Shown: in pieces, positions 7,564-24,700 of the stretch | How positions within the stretch are numbered: the stretch's first letter is position 1 | Layout: each line of letters begins with the position of its first letter | Assembly (NCBI RefSeq): GCF_000455205.1 | Contig: NZ_AUWQ01000010.1 | Span: 1-64,000, forward strand | From: Mycobacterium sp. UM_CSW | GTDB lineage: Bacteria > Actinomycetota > Actinomycetes > Mycobacteriales > Mycobacteriaceae | Length of the DNA stretch: 64,000 bases | Direction: 5' to 3' | Notes under the pieces: generated by a model | Told to the model about the DNA's origin: nothing | Seen by the model: only the letters and a program-made list of their open reading frames with translations | Databases searched by the model: none | Made by a program: the position numbers and the translations under genes

Positions 7564-7572
7564 CTGTGTGGA

Positions 7573-11544
<3,972 letters not shown>

Positions 11545-11576
11545 TTAGATACCAAAACTAATAACTGCCAGGTCCG

Positions 11577-15490
<3,914 letters not shown>

Positions 15491-16504
15491 TTACGACCCG
15501 CCGAACTCGTTGGCCTTGAACCGGTGGGTGCCTTCGAGGTCGTCGAGAATCGCCGCCTGGGCATTCTTGGGCAGAGTGTGCAGGATCTCGCGCACCCGGG
15601 CCTGGCGCCGCGCGACGGCCTTGCGCTCCGGCATGCCCGGCGTCGCGGTGATCTGCGGCGGCACCCCCTCGATCTCCTCGACGCCGCCGGCGTGGTGGCC
15701 GGCATCCAGCAGGGCCTGCTCCTCGGCCATGGTGGCCTCGTCCTTCTCCTCGGACATGCCGATCGGCCCGATGCGCCGGCCGTTGAGGAACTGGCGCACG
15801 ACGGGCTCGTCGCTGGTCAGCAGCACCTCCCGCGGCCCGAACATGACCAGCTTGCGACGGAACAGCATGCCCATGTTGTCCGGCACCGTGCGGGCGATGT
15901 TGATGTTGTGCGTCACGATCAGGACGGTGGCGTCGATCTGGGCGTTGATGTCGAGGATCAGCTGGCTCAAATACGCGGTACGAACCGGGTCCAGACCGGA
16001 GTCGGGCTCGTCACACAGGATGATCTGCGGGTCCATCACCAGCGCCCGGGCCAGGCTGGCGCGCTTGCGCATACCACCGGAGATCTCACCGGGGAACTTC
16101 TTCTCATCCCCGCCGAGGCCCACCAGGGTCAGCTTCTCCATGACGATGTCACGGATCTCGCTTTCCTTCTTCTTTGTGTGCTCGCGCAACGGGAACGCCG
16201 CGTTGTCGAACAGGTTCATCGAACCGAACAGCGCGCCGTCCTGGAACATGACGCCGAACAGCGTGCGAATCTCGTAGAGCTCCTTGGCCGAGCACTCGAG
16301 GATGTCGGTGCCGTCGATCATGATCGAGCCGCGCTCCGGGCGCAGCAGACCGATCAGCGACTTCAGGAACACCGATTTGCCGGTACCCGACGGCCCGAGC
16401 AAGACGCTGACCTCCCCGGCGGGGATATCCAGCGTCACGTCTTCCCAAATCCTCGAGGGACCGAACGACTTCGTGAGTCCCCTCACCTCAATTGCGACGC
16501 CCAT
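15491..16504 (-). CDS. mkl: ABC transporter ATP-binding protein Mkl (MceG-type)
   Basis: A 337-residue ATPase with Walker A (GPSGTGKS, about residues 38-45), signature (SGGMRKRASLARAL), Walker B (IILCDEPDSGLDP) and switch His (IVTHN). The C-terminal extension with GMSEEKDEATMAEE is specific to Mkl/MceG, the ATPase that energises Mce lipid importers; a complete mce operon lies at the other end of this window. ATG 16504 is chosen because GGAAGGA precedes it and because a -10-like TACAGT lies inside the longer frame, which could otherwise begin at 16615. Matches Rv0655. Confidence 0.92.
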   Translation of the reverse strand: MGVAIEVRGLTKSFGPSRIWEDVTLDIPAGEVSVLLGPSGTGKSVFLKSLIGLLRPERGSIMIDGTDILECSAKELYEIRTLFGVMFQDGALFGSMNLFDNAAFPLREHTKKKESEIRDIVMEKLTLVGLGGDEKKFPGEISGGMRKRASLARALVMDPQIILCDEPDSGLDPVRTAYLSQLILDINAQIDATVLIVTHNINIARTVPDNMGMLFRRKLVMFGPREVLLTSDEPVVRQFLNGRRIGPIGMSEEKDEATMAEEQALLDAGHHAGGVEEIEGVPPQITATPGMPERKAVARRQARVREILHTLPKNAQAAILDDLEGTHRFKANEFGGS

Positions 16505-16562
16505 GGGGAATCCTTCCGTCGACGCTCGTGCCCGCCACCTGCCCTTTTGTGTGGCATCAGTC

Positions 16563-16568
16563 ACTGTA
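16563..16568 (-). promoter_or_regulatory. Predicted -10 element for mkl
   Basis: TACAGT on the minus strand would start a transcript about 55 bases upstream of the mkl ATG. From memory the same TACAGTGA string is present at this position in M. tuberculosis, where it lies within the annotated N terminus. No good -35 was seen. Confidence 0.4.
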
Positions 16569-16664
16569 GCGCACGTCAGGCACCCCGCATCAGGCTTGGA
16601 TCGGACCGCTGACAAAAATTGCCCGACCTGAGACTCGGCTCCTCGCCCCTATTCGACGCGAGTG

Positions 16665-18146
16665 TTAGCCGGAGGGCGCCCAGTTGCCGTGGAAGCCCAT
16701 CGGGACCCGCTGCGGCAGGTGCACGGTAGCCACCGATTCGAGGGTCTGCGCATCCAGCAGCACCAGCTGCCCTTCGTCGCGGCCGCGGTGGTAGCCGTAG
16801 CCCATCAGGATGCCGTCGTCCTCCGTGGCCGCCGCGGGGTTCGGCACGAATGACATCTCGCCGAGCAAAAGCTCGGGATCGAGTGGGGCCACCGTGGCCG
16901 ACCCCGTGACGTAGTCGTGCTTGTACAGCGGTGCCTCTGCGCCCTGGAAGGACGCGCCGACGGTGTAGCCGTAGCGGTGCCGCCCGCCCAGCAGAGTCTC
17001 GTTGATCCTCGGGAATTCCTGGGGCCGGTCGTCGCGGCATTCGGTGGCCACCGCGCCGGTCGCCAGGTTGATTGTCCAGCGGTCCAGCCTGGGCGCGGTG
17101 TCGCCGGGGCCGCGCCGGTCGCGGTCGAACATCCGCGCGTAGCGCACCACGTCGAGCACCAAAACCTCTGCGCCGTCGTGCATTTCGGAGTAGGCGTTGA
17201 GCGGGTGGTAGACGTAGCAGGGTTCGATGTCGAACCAAAGGACGTCGGAGTTGGTGCCCTCGCGGGGCATGACGCCGATGCGCGCCGGGTAGTTGGGGTT
17301 CCAGGCGTACGGCATCCGGTCGTCGTGCTTCGGGTTGCGGTTCATCATCGCGGTGATCGGGCCCGGCACCCGGACCCGCCCGATCAGCGACTGCAGCGCC
17401 AGCCGGGCCGGCACGCCCAGCCAGCGCGGGACGTTCGCGGGCAGCACCTGCACCGGGTCGAACGTCACCGGCAGGTCATAGAGCACGACGTATTTGTCGG
17501 TCAGCGAGAAGTCGTGCATCATCGGCGACCCGGACACCTCGATGTCGACCGTGCGGCGGGCCCGCCCGCGGTTGTCGATCACCGAGTACTGCACGGTGCG
17601 CCCGCGCGCGAAAGAGTAAGACACGGCGTGCAATTCGCCGGTGTGCGGATCGCGGTGCGGATGGGCGGCGTACCCGCCCTCCAGGGTGCCGTCGAAGTCG
17701 CAGGTTCCGATGGTGTCGAGCTCGTCGGTCAGCTCGTAGTTGGCGGCGCCGCCCTCGACCAGCGCCAGGGTGCGGCCGGCGTGTGTCAGCACGTTGGTGT
17801 TGGCGCCGAAGGACAGCATGCCCGCCCGCGGGTTGAGGCGGTCCGGCGCCGGCTCGCCGAGGGTGGCGCACACCGAGAGGCTGCGCACCCAGCGGTTGCG
17901 GTACCACTGGGCCTTGCCGTCGCGCAGCGCGACCCCGTGCACCATGCCGTCGCCACTGAACCAGTGATAGGTGGCCGGGTCGACCTCTTCGGCCGGGTTC
18001 GGCCCGTTGCGCAGGTAGCGCCCGTCGAGGTGCTCCGGGATGTGCCCGGTGACCTCCAGGTCGGTCGCGGTCACCTCGGCGCCCACCGGCGCCAAAACGC
18101 CCTCGAGGTAGGGATTCGCGGACGTGACGGTTTCGGTCGTCGTCAT
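16665..18146 (-). CDS. Carotenoid cleavage oxygenase
   Basis: A 493-residue member of the carotenoid oxygenase family (retinal pigment epithelial membrane protein fold), which cleaves polyene double bases with a four-His non-haem iron centre. Family landmarks are HLDGRYLRNGPNP, WFSGDGMVHG, AAHPHRDP, MMHDFSLT, YVYHPLNAYSE and the C-terminal MGFHGNWAP; these supply the likely iron His residues. Substrate may be a carotenoid, apocarotenal or stilbene. It is divergent from a TetR gene with a perfect palindrome between them. AGGAG lies 7 bases before the ATG. Matches Rv0654. Confidence 0.93.
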   Translation of the reverse strand: MTTTETVTSANPYLEGVLAPVGAEVTATDLEVTGHIPEHLDGRYLRNGPNPAEEVDPATYHWFSGDGMVHGVALRDGKAQWYRNRWVRSLSVCATLGEPAPDRLNPRAGMLSFGANTNVLTHAGRTLALVEGGAANYELTDELDTIGTCDFDGTLEGGYAAHPHRDPHTGELHAVSYSFARGRTVQYSVIDNRGRARRTVDIEVSGSPMMHDFSLTDKYVVLYDLPVTFDPVQVLPANVPRWLGVPARLALQSLIGRVRVPGPITAMMNRNPKHDDRMPYAWNPNYPARIGVMPREGTNSDVLWFDIEPCYVYHPLNAYSEMHDGAEVLVLDVVRYARMFDRDRRGPGDTAPRLDRWTINLATGAVATECRDDRPQEFPRINETLLGGRHRYGYTVGASFQGAEAPLYKHDYVTGSATVAPLDPELLLGEMSFVPNPAAATEDDGILMGYGYHRGRDEGQLVLLDAQTLESVATVHLPQRVPMGFHGNWAPSG

Positions 18147-18158
18147 TGCTGAGCTCCT

Positions 18159-18171
18159 ATAACATTGTTAT
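18159..18171. promoter_or_regulatory. Palindromic operator candidate for the carotenoid-oxygenase TetR
   Basis: ATAACA-T-TGTTAT is a perfect 13-base palindrome in the 62-base gap between the oxygenase and tetR. A second half-like GTTATTG follows at 18178-18184, overlapping a TATTGT -10 (18180-18185) for tetR. The placement would let one bound repressor cover both divergent promoters. Confidence 0.6.
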
Positions 18172-18208
18172 TTCAGCGTTATTGTGACCGTACGCGCCCG
18201 ATGAGAAG

Positions 18209-18901
18209 ATGGCAACAATGACTTCAGAGCTTGAGCCCGCCGTACGCGGCGTCCGCGACGAGTTGCTCGACGCCGCCGTCAGACTGCTCGACGAAAACGG
18301 GCCCGACGCGCTGCAGACCCGCAGGGTGGCCGGTGCAGCGGGGACCTCGACGATGGCGGTCTACACCCATTTCGGCGGGATGCGCGGGCTGATTGCCGCG
18401 GTCGCCGAGGAGAGCCTGCGCCAGTTCGACGCCGCGCTGGCGGTGCCCGAGACCGACGACCCGGTGGCGGACCTGGTGGCCATCGGCAGGGCCTATCGCG
18501 GCTACGCGATCGACCGCCCCCACATGTACCGGCTGATGTTCGGCACCACCAGCGCCCATGGCATCAATGCTCCGGCGGGCAACGTCCTGAAACTGACGGT
18601 TGCCGAGATCGAGCGGGACATCCCGAGCTTCTCGCATTTGGTGCGTGCGGTCCGCCGGTCGGGGCTGACGGGCCGGATCAACGTTGGCGGCGCCGACGAC
18701 GAGTCGGTGGTCGCCATAGCGGCCCAGTTCTGGGCACTGATGCACGGTTTCGTGTTGCTCGAACTCGCCGGGTTCTACGGCGACGACGGCACGGCGGTGC
18801 GGCCGGTGCTCGGCGCGCTGTTCACCAATCTTCTTGTCGCGCTGGGAGATTCGCCCGAACGGATTCGGCAGTCGTTCCGCGCGACGTTCGGCGCGGGCTG
18901 A
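18209..18901 (+). CDS. TetR-family regulator beside carotenoid oxygenase
   Basis: A 230-residue TetR protein: helix-turn-helix near residues 35-62 (TRRVAGAAGTSTMAVYTHFG) and a WHG-type C-terminal domain (about residues 90-205). It is divergent from the carotenoid oxygenase and probably represses it and itself in response to a polyene-derived ligand; the ligand is not shown by sequence. A second ATG three codons in (18218) is an equally good start. Convergent with rplL across a strong hairpin. Matches Rv0653c. Confidence 0.9.
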   Translation: MATMTSELEPAVRGVRDELLDAAVRLLDENGPDALQTRRVAGAAGTSTMAVYTHFGGMRGLIAAVAEESLRQFDAALAVPETDDPVADLVAIGRAYRGYAIDRPHMYRLMFGTTSAHGINAPAGNVLKLTVAEIERDIPSFSHLVRAVRRSGLTGRINVGGADDESVVAIAAQFWALMHGFVLLELAGFYGDDGTAVRPVLGALFTNLLVALGDSPERIRQSFRATFGAG

Positions 18902-18909
18902 GCGCACGA

Positions 18910-18937
18910 AACCCCCGGGACCGCAGTCCCGGGGGTT
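18910..18937. terminator. Bidirectional terminator between tetR and rplL
   Basis: A perfect 12-base stem (AACCCCCGGGAC / GTCCCGGGGGTT) with a 4-base loop sits in the 50-base gap between convergent stops. T runs are short, so it may need NusG or rho-type help, but stem strength is high. Confidence 0.75.
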
Positions 18938-18951
18938 GTCGCGACGCAGAA

Positions 18952-19347
18952 CTACTTGACGGTGACGGTGGCGCCGGCGGCCTCGAGCTTGGCCTTGGCC
19001 TCGTCGGCGGCCTCCTTGGCCACCTTCTCGAGCAGCGGCTTGGGCGCGCCGTCGACGAGGTCCTTGGCCTCCTTGAGGCCCAGGCCGGAGACGATCTCGC
19101 GGACCACCTTGATGACGCCGATCTTCTTGTCACCGGCGGCCTCGAGGATGACGTCGAACTCCGACTGCTCCTCGGCGGCCTCGGCGGGCGCGCCACCCGC
19201 GGCCGGACCACCGGCGGCGGCGACGGCGACCGGGGCGGCGGCGGTGACCTCGAAGGTCTCCTCGAACTTCTTCACGAAGTCCGAGAGCTCCAGCAGGGTC
19301 ATTTCCTTGAACGCGTCGAGCAGGTCGTCGCTAGAGATTTTGGCCAT
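18952..19347 (-). CDS. rplL: 50S ribosomal protein L7/L12
   Basis: The 131-residue protein has an N-terminal dimerisation domain (about residues 1-35), an Ala/Gly/Pro-rich hinge (36-60), and a C-terminal factor-binding domain (EKSEFDVIL-type segment, [32 protein letters not shown]). Normal length for actinobacteria. It lies 42 bases downstream of rplJ, in the usual L10-L12 operon. Matches Rv0652. Confidence 0.97.
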   Translation of the reverse strand: MAKISSDDLLDAFKEMTLLELSDFVKKFEETFEVTAAAPVAVAAAGGPAAGGAPAEAAEEQSEFDVILEAAGDKKIGVIKVVREIVSGLGLKEAKDLVDGAPKPLLEKVAKEAADEAKAKLEAAGATVTVK

Positions 19348-19389
19348 GGTGTGGGTCCTTCCTTGTTTTCCTAAGTTGCGGGTTGGTTG

Positions 19390-20013
19390 TTATTCGGCTT
19401 CGGCCGATGCTTCGGGGGTTTCCTCGGCGGGCGCCGCGGGTGCCTCGGGTTCCGCGGGTTCCTCCGCAGCCGCTGCGGCAGGCTCCGGCGCAGCGGCTTC
19501 GGCGGGCTTCTTCTCCTGCAGGGCGGCCAGCAGCCGGGCCATCTGGGAGGCCGGGGCGGCGAACAGGCCGGCCGCCTTGGCCAGGTTGCCCTTCATCGCG
19601 CCGGCCAGCTTGGCCAGCAGCACCTCGCGGGACTCCAGGTCCGCGATGCGCTCGACTTCGGAGACGCTCAGCGGGTGGCCATCCATGTAGCCGCCCTTGA
19701 TGACCAGCGCCTTGTTCTCCTTGGCGAAGGTCTTGATCGCCTTGGCGGCGTCGACCGGCTCGCCGCTGACGAACGCGATGGCCGTCGGGCCGGCGAACAG
19801 CTCGTCGAGGCCCTCGATGCCGGCGTCGGCGGCGGCCCGCTTGATCAGCGTGTTCTTGGCCACCGTGTAGGTGGCCGATCCCGCCAGCGAGCGGCGCAGC
19901 TCGGCCAGGTTGGCCACTGTCAAACCGCGGTACTCGGTGATCAGGGTGGCCGTCGAGTCCTTGAACTGCTCCGCGATGTCTGCAACGGCGGTGGCCTTGT
20001 CAGCCCTGGCCAT
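19390..20013 (-). CDS. rplJ: 50S ribosomal protein L10
   Basis: Product of 207 residues. The N-terminal rRNA-binding domain (residues 1-130; [26 protein letters not shown]) and the L12-binding helix ([12 protein letters not shown]) are normal. The C-terminal tail of about 40 residues is almost entirely Ala, Glu and Pro and is longer than the tail of the M. tuberculosis protein (about 178 residues in total), probably a disordered extension. AGGAGG lies 6-7 bases before the ATG. An RNA leader precedes it. Matches Rv0651. Confidence 0.96.
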   Translation of the reverse strand: MARADKATAVADIAEQFKDSTATLITEYRGLTVANLAELRRSLAGSATYTVAKNTLIKRAAADAGIEGLDELFAGPTAIAFVSGEPVDAAKAIKTFAKENKALVIKGGYMDGHPLSVSEVERIADLESREVLLAKLAGAMKGNLAKAAGLFAAPASQMARLLAALQEKKPAEAAAPEPAAAAAEEPAEPEAPAAPAEETPEASAEAE

Positions 20014-20225
20014 GCATGCCTCCTGAGGTCAAAGTTGTCGGTGATTCACCGGCGAACGCCTCGAAACGAAGTACGCCCCGGCGCAGGAAGCGGCCGGGGC
20101 GTGAATATGCACCGGCGTGCGCCGGTGTACTGCCTCGTCCTCCTGCGCGGGCCGCCGGGATGTTCCCGGACCTTCAACCGATTGCTCGGTGACCGACGGT
20201 CTTCGGTGGATCGGCCACCAGGATA
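20014..20225 (-). promoter_or_regulatory. Ribosomal protein L10 leader with promoter
   Basis: The minus-strand transcript from a TATCCT -10 (20220-20225) would carry a leader of about 200 bases. It contains GAAGACCGTCGGTCACCGAG and GGTTGAAGGTCCGGG, the kind of element seen in L10-binding leaders, then two GC-rich stem-loops (ACCGGCG...CGCCGGT near 20109-20126; GCCCCGG...CCGGGGC near 20075-20100). L10 or L10-L12 probably binds it to repress rplJL. Recognition is by motif memory and layout, not by a covariance model. Confidence 0.6.
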
Positions 20226-20254
20226 GCCCGACGCCCCGCGGTCAGCCAAAACGG

Positions 20255-21169
20255 CTACGCGAGCCCGGCCAGCCTGGCCGCGCCGATCAGGCCGGCCTCG
20301 CCGCCCAGCGCCGCGGGCACCACCCGCAGGCCGGCCAGGAACTGCAGCCCGGCGTACTCGGCCAGCGCCGCCCGCAGCGGGCCGAAGAGCAGGTCCCCGG
20401 ACTTGGCCACACCGCCACCGATGACGACGAGGTCGAGGTCGCAGACGGCTCCCACGGACGCGATCATCGCCGCGAGCGCGGTGGTGCCCCGGCGAAACGC
20501 CCGCTGCGCCACCGGGTCCCCGGCCGCCGCCGCGGCGGCCAGGTCCCGGGCGCCGGCGCCGGGCGGCGCGGCCCACCCGTTTTCCCGCGCCCAGCGCACC
20601 ATCCACGGTCCGGACGCGACGGTCTCGACGCAGCCGCGCCCGCCGCACGCGCACGGTTGGCCGTCATCCTCGACCACCACGTGACCGACGTGGCCGGCGT
20701 TGCCGGTGCGCCCGGTGTACGGAACGCCGTCGAGCACCAGTCCCCCGCCCACGCCGGTGGACACCACCATGCCGAGCATGAAGCGGGCGTCGCGGCCCGC
20801 CCCGAGCCAGTGCTCACCGAGCGCCATGCACACGCCGTCCCCACCGAGGCGCACGGGCACGCCGGGGACCTCGGCCGCGACGCGGTCGCGCAGCGGGAAG
20901 CCGCGCCAGGCCCGGATGTTGACCGGGCTGACGGTTCCGGCGGGCAGGTCGATGGGGCCCGCCGAGGCGATGCCCACCGCGGTGACGGCGCCGTCGGCGA
21001 CGCGCAGCGTGTCGGCGACGATCGCCGCGACCTCGGCCCACACCTCCTCCGCGGAGCCGCCGGGCGGGGTGGGCCGGATGGCGGTGTGTACCAGCGCGCC
21101 GCCCGGATCGATCAGGCCGGCGGCGATCTTGGTGCCGCCGATGTCGAGGCAGAGCGTGAGGGCGGCCAT
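20255..21169 (-). CDS. ROK-family sugar kinase
   Basis: A 304-residue ROK kinase. The ATP-binding motif DIGGTKIAAG is at residues 9-18, the likely catalytic Asp at 111 (LGGDGVCMALGE), a glycine-rich STGVGGGLVLDG at 137-148, and the ROK zinc motif (His near 160, CACGGRGCVE at 173-181). It probably phosphorylates glucose or a related hexose such as mannose released by the neighbouring mannosidase. The ATG at 21169 overlaps the preceding stop by one base; the in-frame extension upstream lies in that gene and is not used. Matches Rv0650. Confidence 0.9.
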   Translation of the reverse strand: MAALTLCLDIGGTKIAAGLIDPGGALVHTAIRPTPPGGSAEEVWAEVAAIVADTLRVADGAVTAVGIASAGPIDLPAGTVSPVNIRAWRGFPLRDRVAAEVPGVPVRLGGDGVCMALGEHWLGAGRDARFMLGMVVSTGVGGGLVLDGVPYTGRTGNAGHVGHVVVEDDGQPCACGGRGCVETVASGPWMVRWARENGWAAPPGAGARDLAAAAAAGDPVAQRAFRRGTTALAAMIASVGAVCDLDLVVIGGGVAKSGDLLFGPLRAALAEYAGLQFLAGLRVVPAALGGEAGLIGAARLAGLA

Positions 21170-21786
21170 CAGTGGCGGTGGGTGTTGTCGGGTTGGCGTG
21201 GGTCGCCCGGGTGCTCGTAGCCGGGGGCGAGGCGGACGAGCTCGGCCCGTCGCGCGTCCAGCCACACCCGGAAGGCGCGCCGGCGCGCGGCGCCCCGCAG
21301 GTTCTCGGCGATCGCCGCGCGCACCTCCGCCAGCGGCGGCGCGGCCTGCGCGGGGGCCCGCCAGCCGTGGGGTCCGGGGAGTGGCGCGGCGAAGCGCAGC
21401 GGGTTGCGGGCGTGGTAGTCGGCCACCTCGTCGTCGCCGACCCCGATCGCGGCGGTGACGTCGGCGAACAGCGCGCGCGCCAACGGGTCTGCCAGCGCGG
21501 CGGCGGCCACGCTGCCGATCTCCAGCCGCGCGGTCGCGTCGGGCAGCAGCTCGGCCTCGGCGGGCGCGCCGGCGGCGGTAAGGCCGCGGGCGGCGGCCTC
21601 GGCGGCGACCACCCGCTCGGTCACGATCAGTTGGGTGAGCCAGCGCCGCAGCTGCCTGCCCTCCGAGGTGCCCCTCGCCGGCAGCGCGGCCGCCCCACGC
21701 CCGCGGCGCAGCTGTGCCTCGGCCGCGTCGACCTCGTCGACGGGCACCGGGTCGCCGGCCACGGTCGCCACCGAACCGGCGCTCAT
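21169..21786 (-). CDS. SurA/parvulin-N-like small protein (Rv0649-type, often named FabD2)
   Basis: A 205-residue protein translated from an ATG that overlaps the mannosidase stop (ATGA). The homologue is often labelled malonyl-CoA transacylase FabD2, but no GHSxGE nucleophile motif is present. Instead the layout resembles the SurA/PrsA chaperone N-domain: VATVAGDPVPVDEVDAAEAQ, then RWLTQLIVTERVVAAEAAARG, then VGDDEVADYHARNPLRFA. No signal peptide is seen, so it would be cytoplasmic. It may help fold or assemble the large mannosidase; that is inference from coupling. Low-complexity Ala/Arg composition weakens the comparison. Confidence 0.75.
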   Translation of the reverse strand: MSAGSVATVAGDPVPVDEVDAAEAQLRRGRGAAALPARGTSEGRQLRRWLTQLIVTERVVAAEAAARGLTAAGAPAEAELLPDATARLEIGSVAAAALADPLARALFADVTAAIGVGDDEVADYHARNPLRFAAPLPGPHGWRAPAQAAPPLAEVRAAIAENLRGAARRRAFRVWLDARRAELVRLAPGYEHPGDPRQPDNTHRH

Positions 21787-24700
21787 GTCACCGTCACCCG
21801 CACCGCCGGCGAGTACACCAGCCGGCCCGCGCAGCCCACCCGGACCAGCGCCCACCACTGGCCGGAATCCAGCCACGGCGGCGGGCTCAGCTCGAAGCCG
21901 AGCTCGACCGTGCCGCGGGCGGGCAGCACGGCGCCGAGCGCGGCGGGCCCCATCCACTCCCAGGTGCCCCAGGGGCTGATCAGGTGCGCCTCCAGCGCCA
22001 GCGCGGCGCGGGCGTGGGTGCCGACGGTCACGGTCAGCCGGGCGGTCTTGCCCGCCGCGAGCTCGACGTCGCGCGGCCCGTCGACCAGGTACACCAGCTC
22101 GCGCCCATCGACGTCGGCGTGCGCGCCGACCTGCACCACGCACACGTCCTCGACCTCCTGTCGCCACGCCGCCGGGACGTCCCCGGTCAGGCACAGCCGG
22201 GCGCGCAGCGGGTAGAGCCCGGGCTGCGCGCGCGCCGGGATCCGCACCGCCACGTCGGCCTCGCGGTGGTCGCCCGCGTGCAGCGTGAACGGCAGTTCCG
22301 CCGGAGTGGCCGACCAGCCGTCCGGGCACAGCACCGTCGCCTCGCCGTCCAGCGTGGCGTCGGTGCAGTCGCCGGCCACCGTGAGCCGCAACGCCACCTC
22401 GCCGCCCGGTTCGGCGGTCACGCGCTGCGGGTGCAGGTGTGCGACGGCCGGCAGCCCACCAAGCGGCGCGGGTCCGCGGTTGTGCAGCCAGTAGCGCGCG
22501 TAAAGCGGCTGGGCGGCCTCGGCTTCCGGCGCCAACCGCTCGAAACCAGTTGCTGCGCTTTGCGTTTCGAGGCGGGCCAGCACGGTGGCCACCTGATAGC
22601 CGTGCAGGTCGACCGGTTCCGCGCGTCGGTGCCGCTCCTCCAGCAGGTCGGCGTAGGCGAGCCCGCGCACCGCGGCCACCTCGGAGCCGAGGGTGACGCG
22701 GGTGCGCTGCCCGGTCGTCTGCACCAACCTCAGGGCCACCGCGCTCGGATCGACGGGCCGGTCACTGCCTGCGGCCAGCGGGTTGCCGGCCGCCTTGAGG
22801 GCGGCCAGCTGGACCGAGCCGGCGGGCTCGACGCTCAGCAGCGACCCGGTCGACGGCAGCACACCCTTCCCTTCGCCGGGGACGACTGCGAGCAGCGGAT
22901 GGCCGAATTCCGCACTGCGCGCCGGGATCTCGGCCTCGCGCCAGTCGCCGTCGCCGCAGGCCAGCGCGTAGTCGAAGACGTGGGTCCAGTGCTGGAGCTG
23001 GAAGTTCGAGCCGTCGGGCGCGGTGCGGCGCGGATCGTCGATCCAGGTGCCCGACGGCCAGCCGGTGCAGGACCGCATCAGCGCGGTGTGCAGCGTCCCG
23101 TCGGTCTCGACGGCGAAGCTGGGCACCCCGCGGTTGAGCAGTGCGACGGTACGGGATTCGAAGGGTTCCAGGCCCGACGGCAGCCGCTGGTTGACCGCGA
23201 TCTCGGCATCCTCGAGGTCGTCGACCAGCGACGCAATCGCGGCGGCCAAGCCGTCCTCGTCAGCCGCGTCGACCACCAGGACCGGCAGCGCGCGGGGCGC
23301 GCGCAGGTCCGCGCCGGGCACCCAGGCCGCGGCCAACGGCGTGGCGGCCGGCACCCAGACCCTGGCCCGCCCCGTCTCCGCCAGCTGGCGCTCGAGTTCG
23401 GCCGAGTATTCCGGGTTCGCTTGCACCAGAACGGCTTTGGCAAACGCGTTGCGGTCCGGCCCGCCCAGCGCGATCCGGACGTCGGGCAGGTTCGAGTCGA
23501 CGTCGAGGCAGCCGTAGCGCGGCTTGTCGGCGCCGCTGCAGGTGGCCGTGACGCCGGCGCGCACCAGCGCGACCATCAGCTCGCGCGCCAGCGGCCCGGA
23601 CACCGCCTCCGCCGGCGACACCACCTCGGCCACCGACACCGCACGAATATCGGCGCCGACCCGAATCCGGACCGCCGAGGACAGGCCGAACCAGCCGTAG
23701 GCCGGGTTGTCCAGCGTCCACAGGTGTCGCGCGGTGTCCACCGAGCGCGCCCCGTCATGCAGCAGCGCGAAGCCCCGCCCGACGACGGCGTCGCCCACCT
23801 CGCTGACCGGCATGGCGCCCGGCACCGGGCACGGCCAGCGCAGCCGCAACAAGCGGTCCTCGCCGGTGAATTCGTCGATGGCCGTGCGGCAGTCGAGCCG
23901 CGCCAGCCCGTTCCACAGCGTCAGGGTTTGCGTGTAGCGCAGCTGATCGCCGATGCGGCCGTGCACCACCAGGCGCTGACCGAGCGGGCCCCGGTAGGCC
24001 CGCACCCGCGCCGGCGACTCCGAGGAGCACACCACCGGCCCCTTGGGCAGCAGGTGCCAAGGACCCTCCCCCTGCCTGGGATGCGACGGGTATTCCTCGT
24101 AGAGGTCCAGCTCGTTGCCGAGGCGGCCCGCCGCGATCAGTTCCCGGTCGCCGGAAACCAGTGACACGATCCCCCCGCCGCGCGCCGGGTCGGCCCGAAG
24201 CCGGGAGTGCTCGTTGCCGATTTCGTCGCCGGGCATCGGTTCCCAGCCGGCGGCTTCGCCCGCCGGCACCAGTCGATAGGCCCGCCAGCCCAGCGACGGC
24301 ACGTCGCGCGCCAACCAGGTGACCGACCGCCCGTCGTCCTCCACGTGCGCCGGCAGCTCGGTGCCGTCGGGATCGAGCACGCGCACCCCGGCGCTGAGCG
24401 GCGCGCCGAGCCGGGCGGTGACGATGTCGGTCCGCTTGTGCGCCAATGGGTTCCACACAACCACATCGCCCCCGGCCCGACCGTCCACTAGGGCCGACAG
24501 CAGCGCCAGCGAGTTGTCCCGGGCGGCGCGGCCCAGCTCCCACGCGTCGCGCCAGCCGGTCAGCAGGTCGAGGTAGACCTGGTCGGACTCCGAACCGGTG
24601 ATGGCGTCGTGGTGCGCGCCGTAGGCCAGCTGCACCCACGCCTTGGCCAGCGCGGCCTGCGGGTACTCGGCGCCGGTCAGCAGCGCGGCGAACACGGCGA

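Noticed and set aside
16505-16615. Upstream in-frame extension of mkl
   Set aside because: A TACAGT -10-like element lies within it and GGAAGGA precedes the ATG at 16504. It remains an alternative because the M. tuberculosis annotation uses a similar extension.
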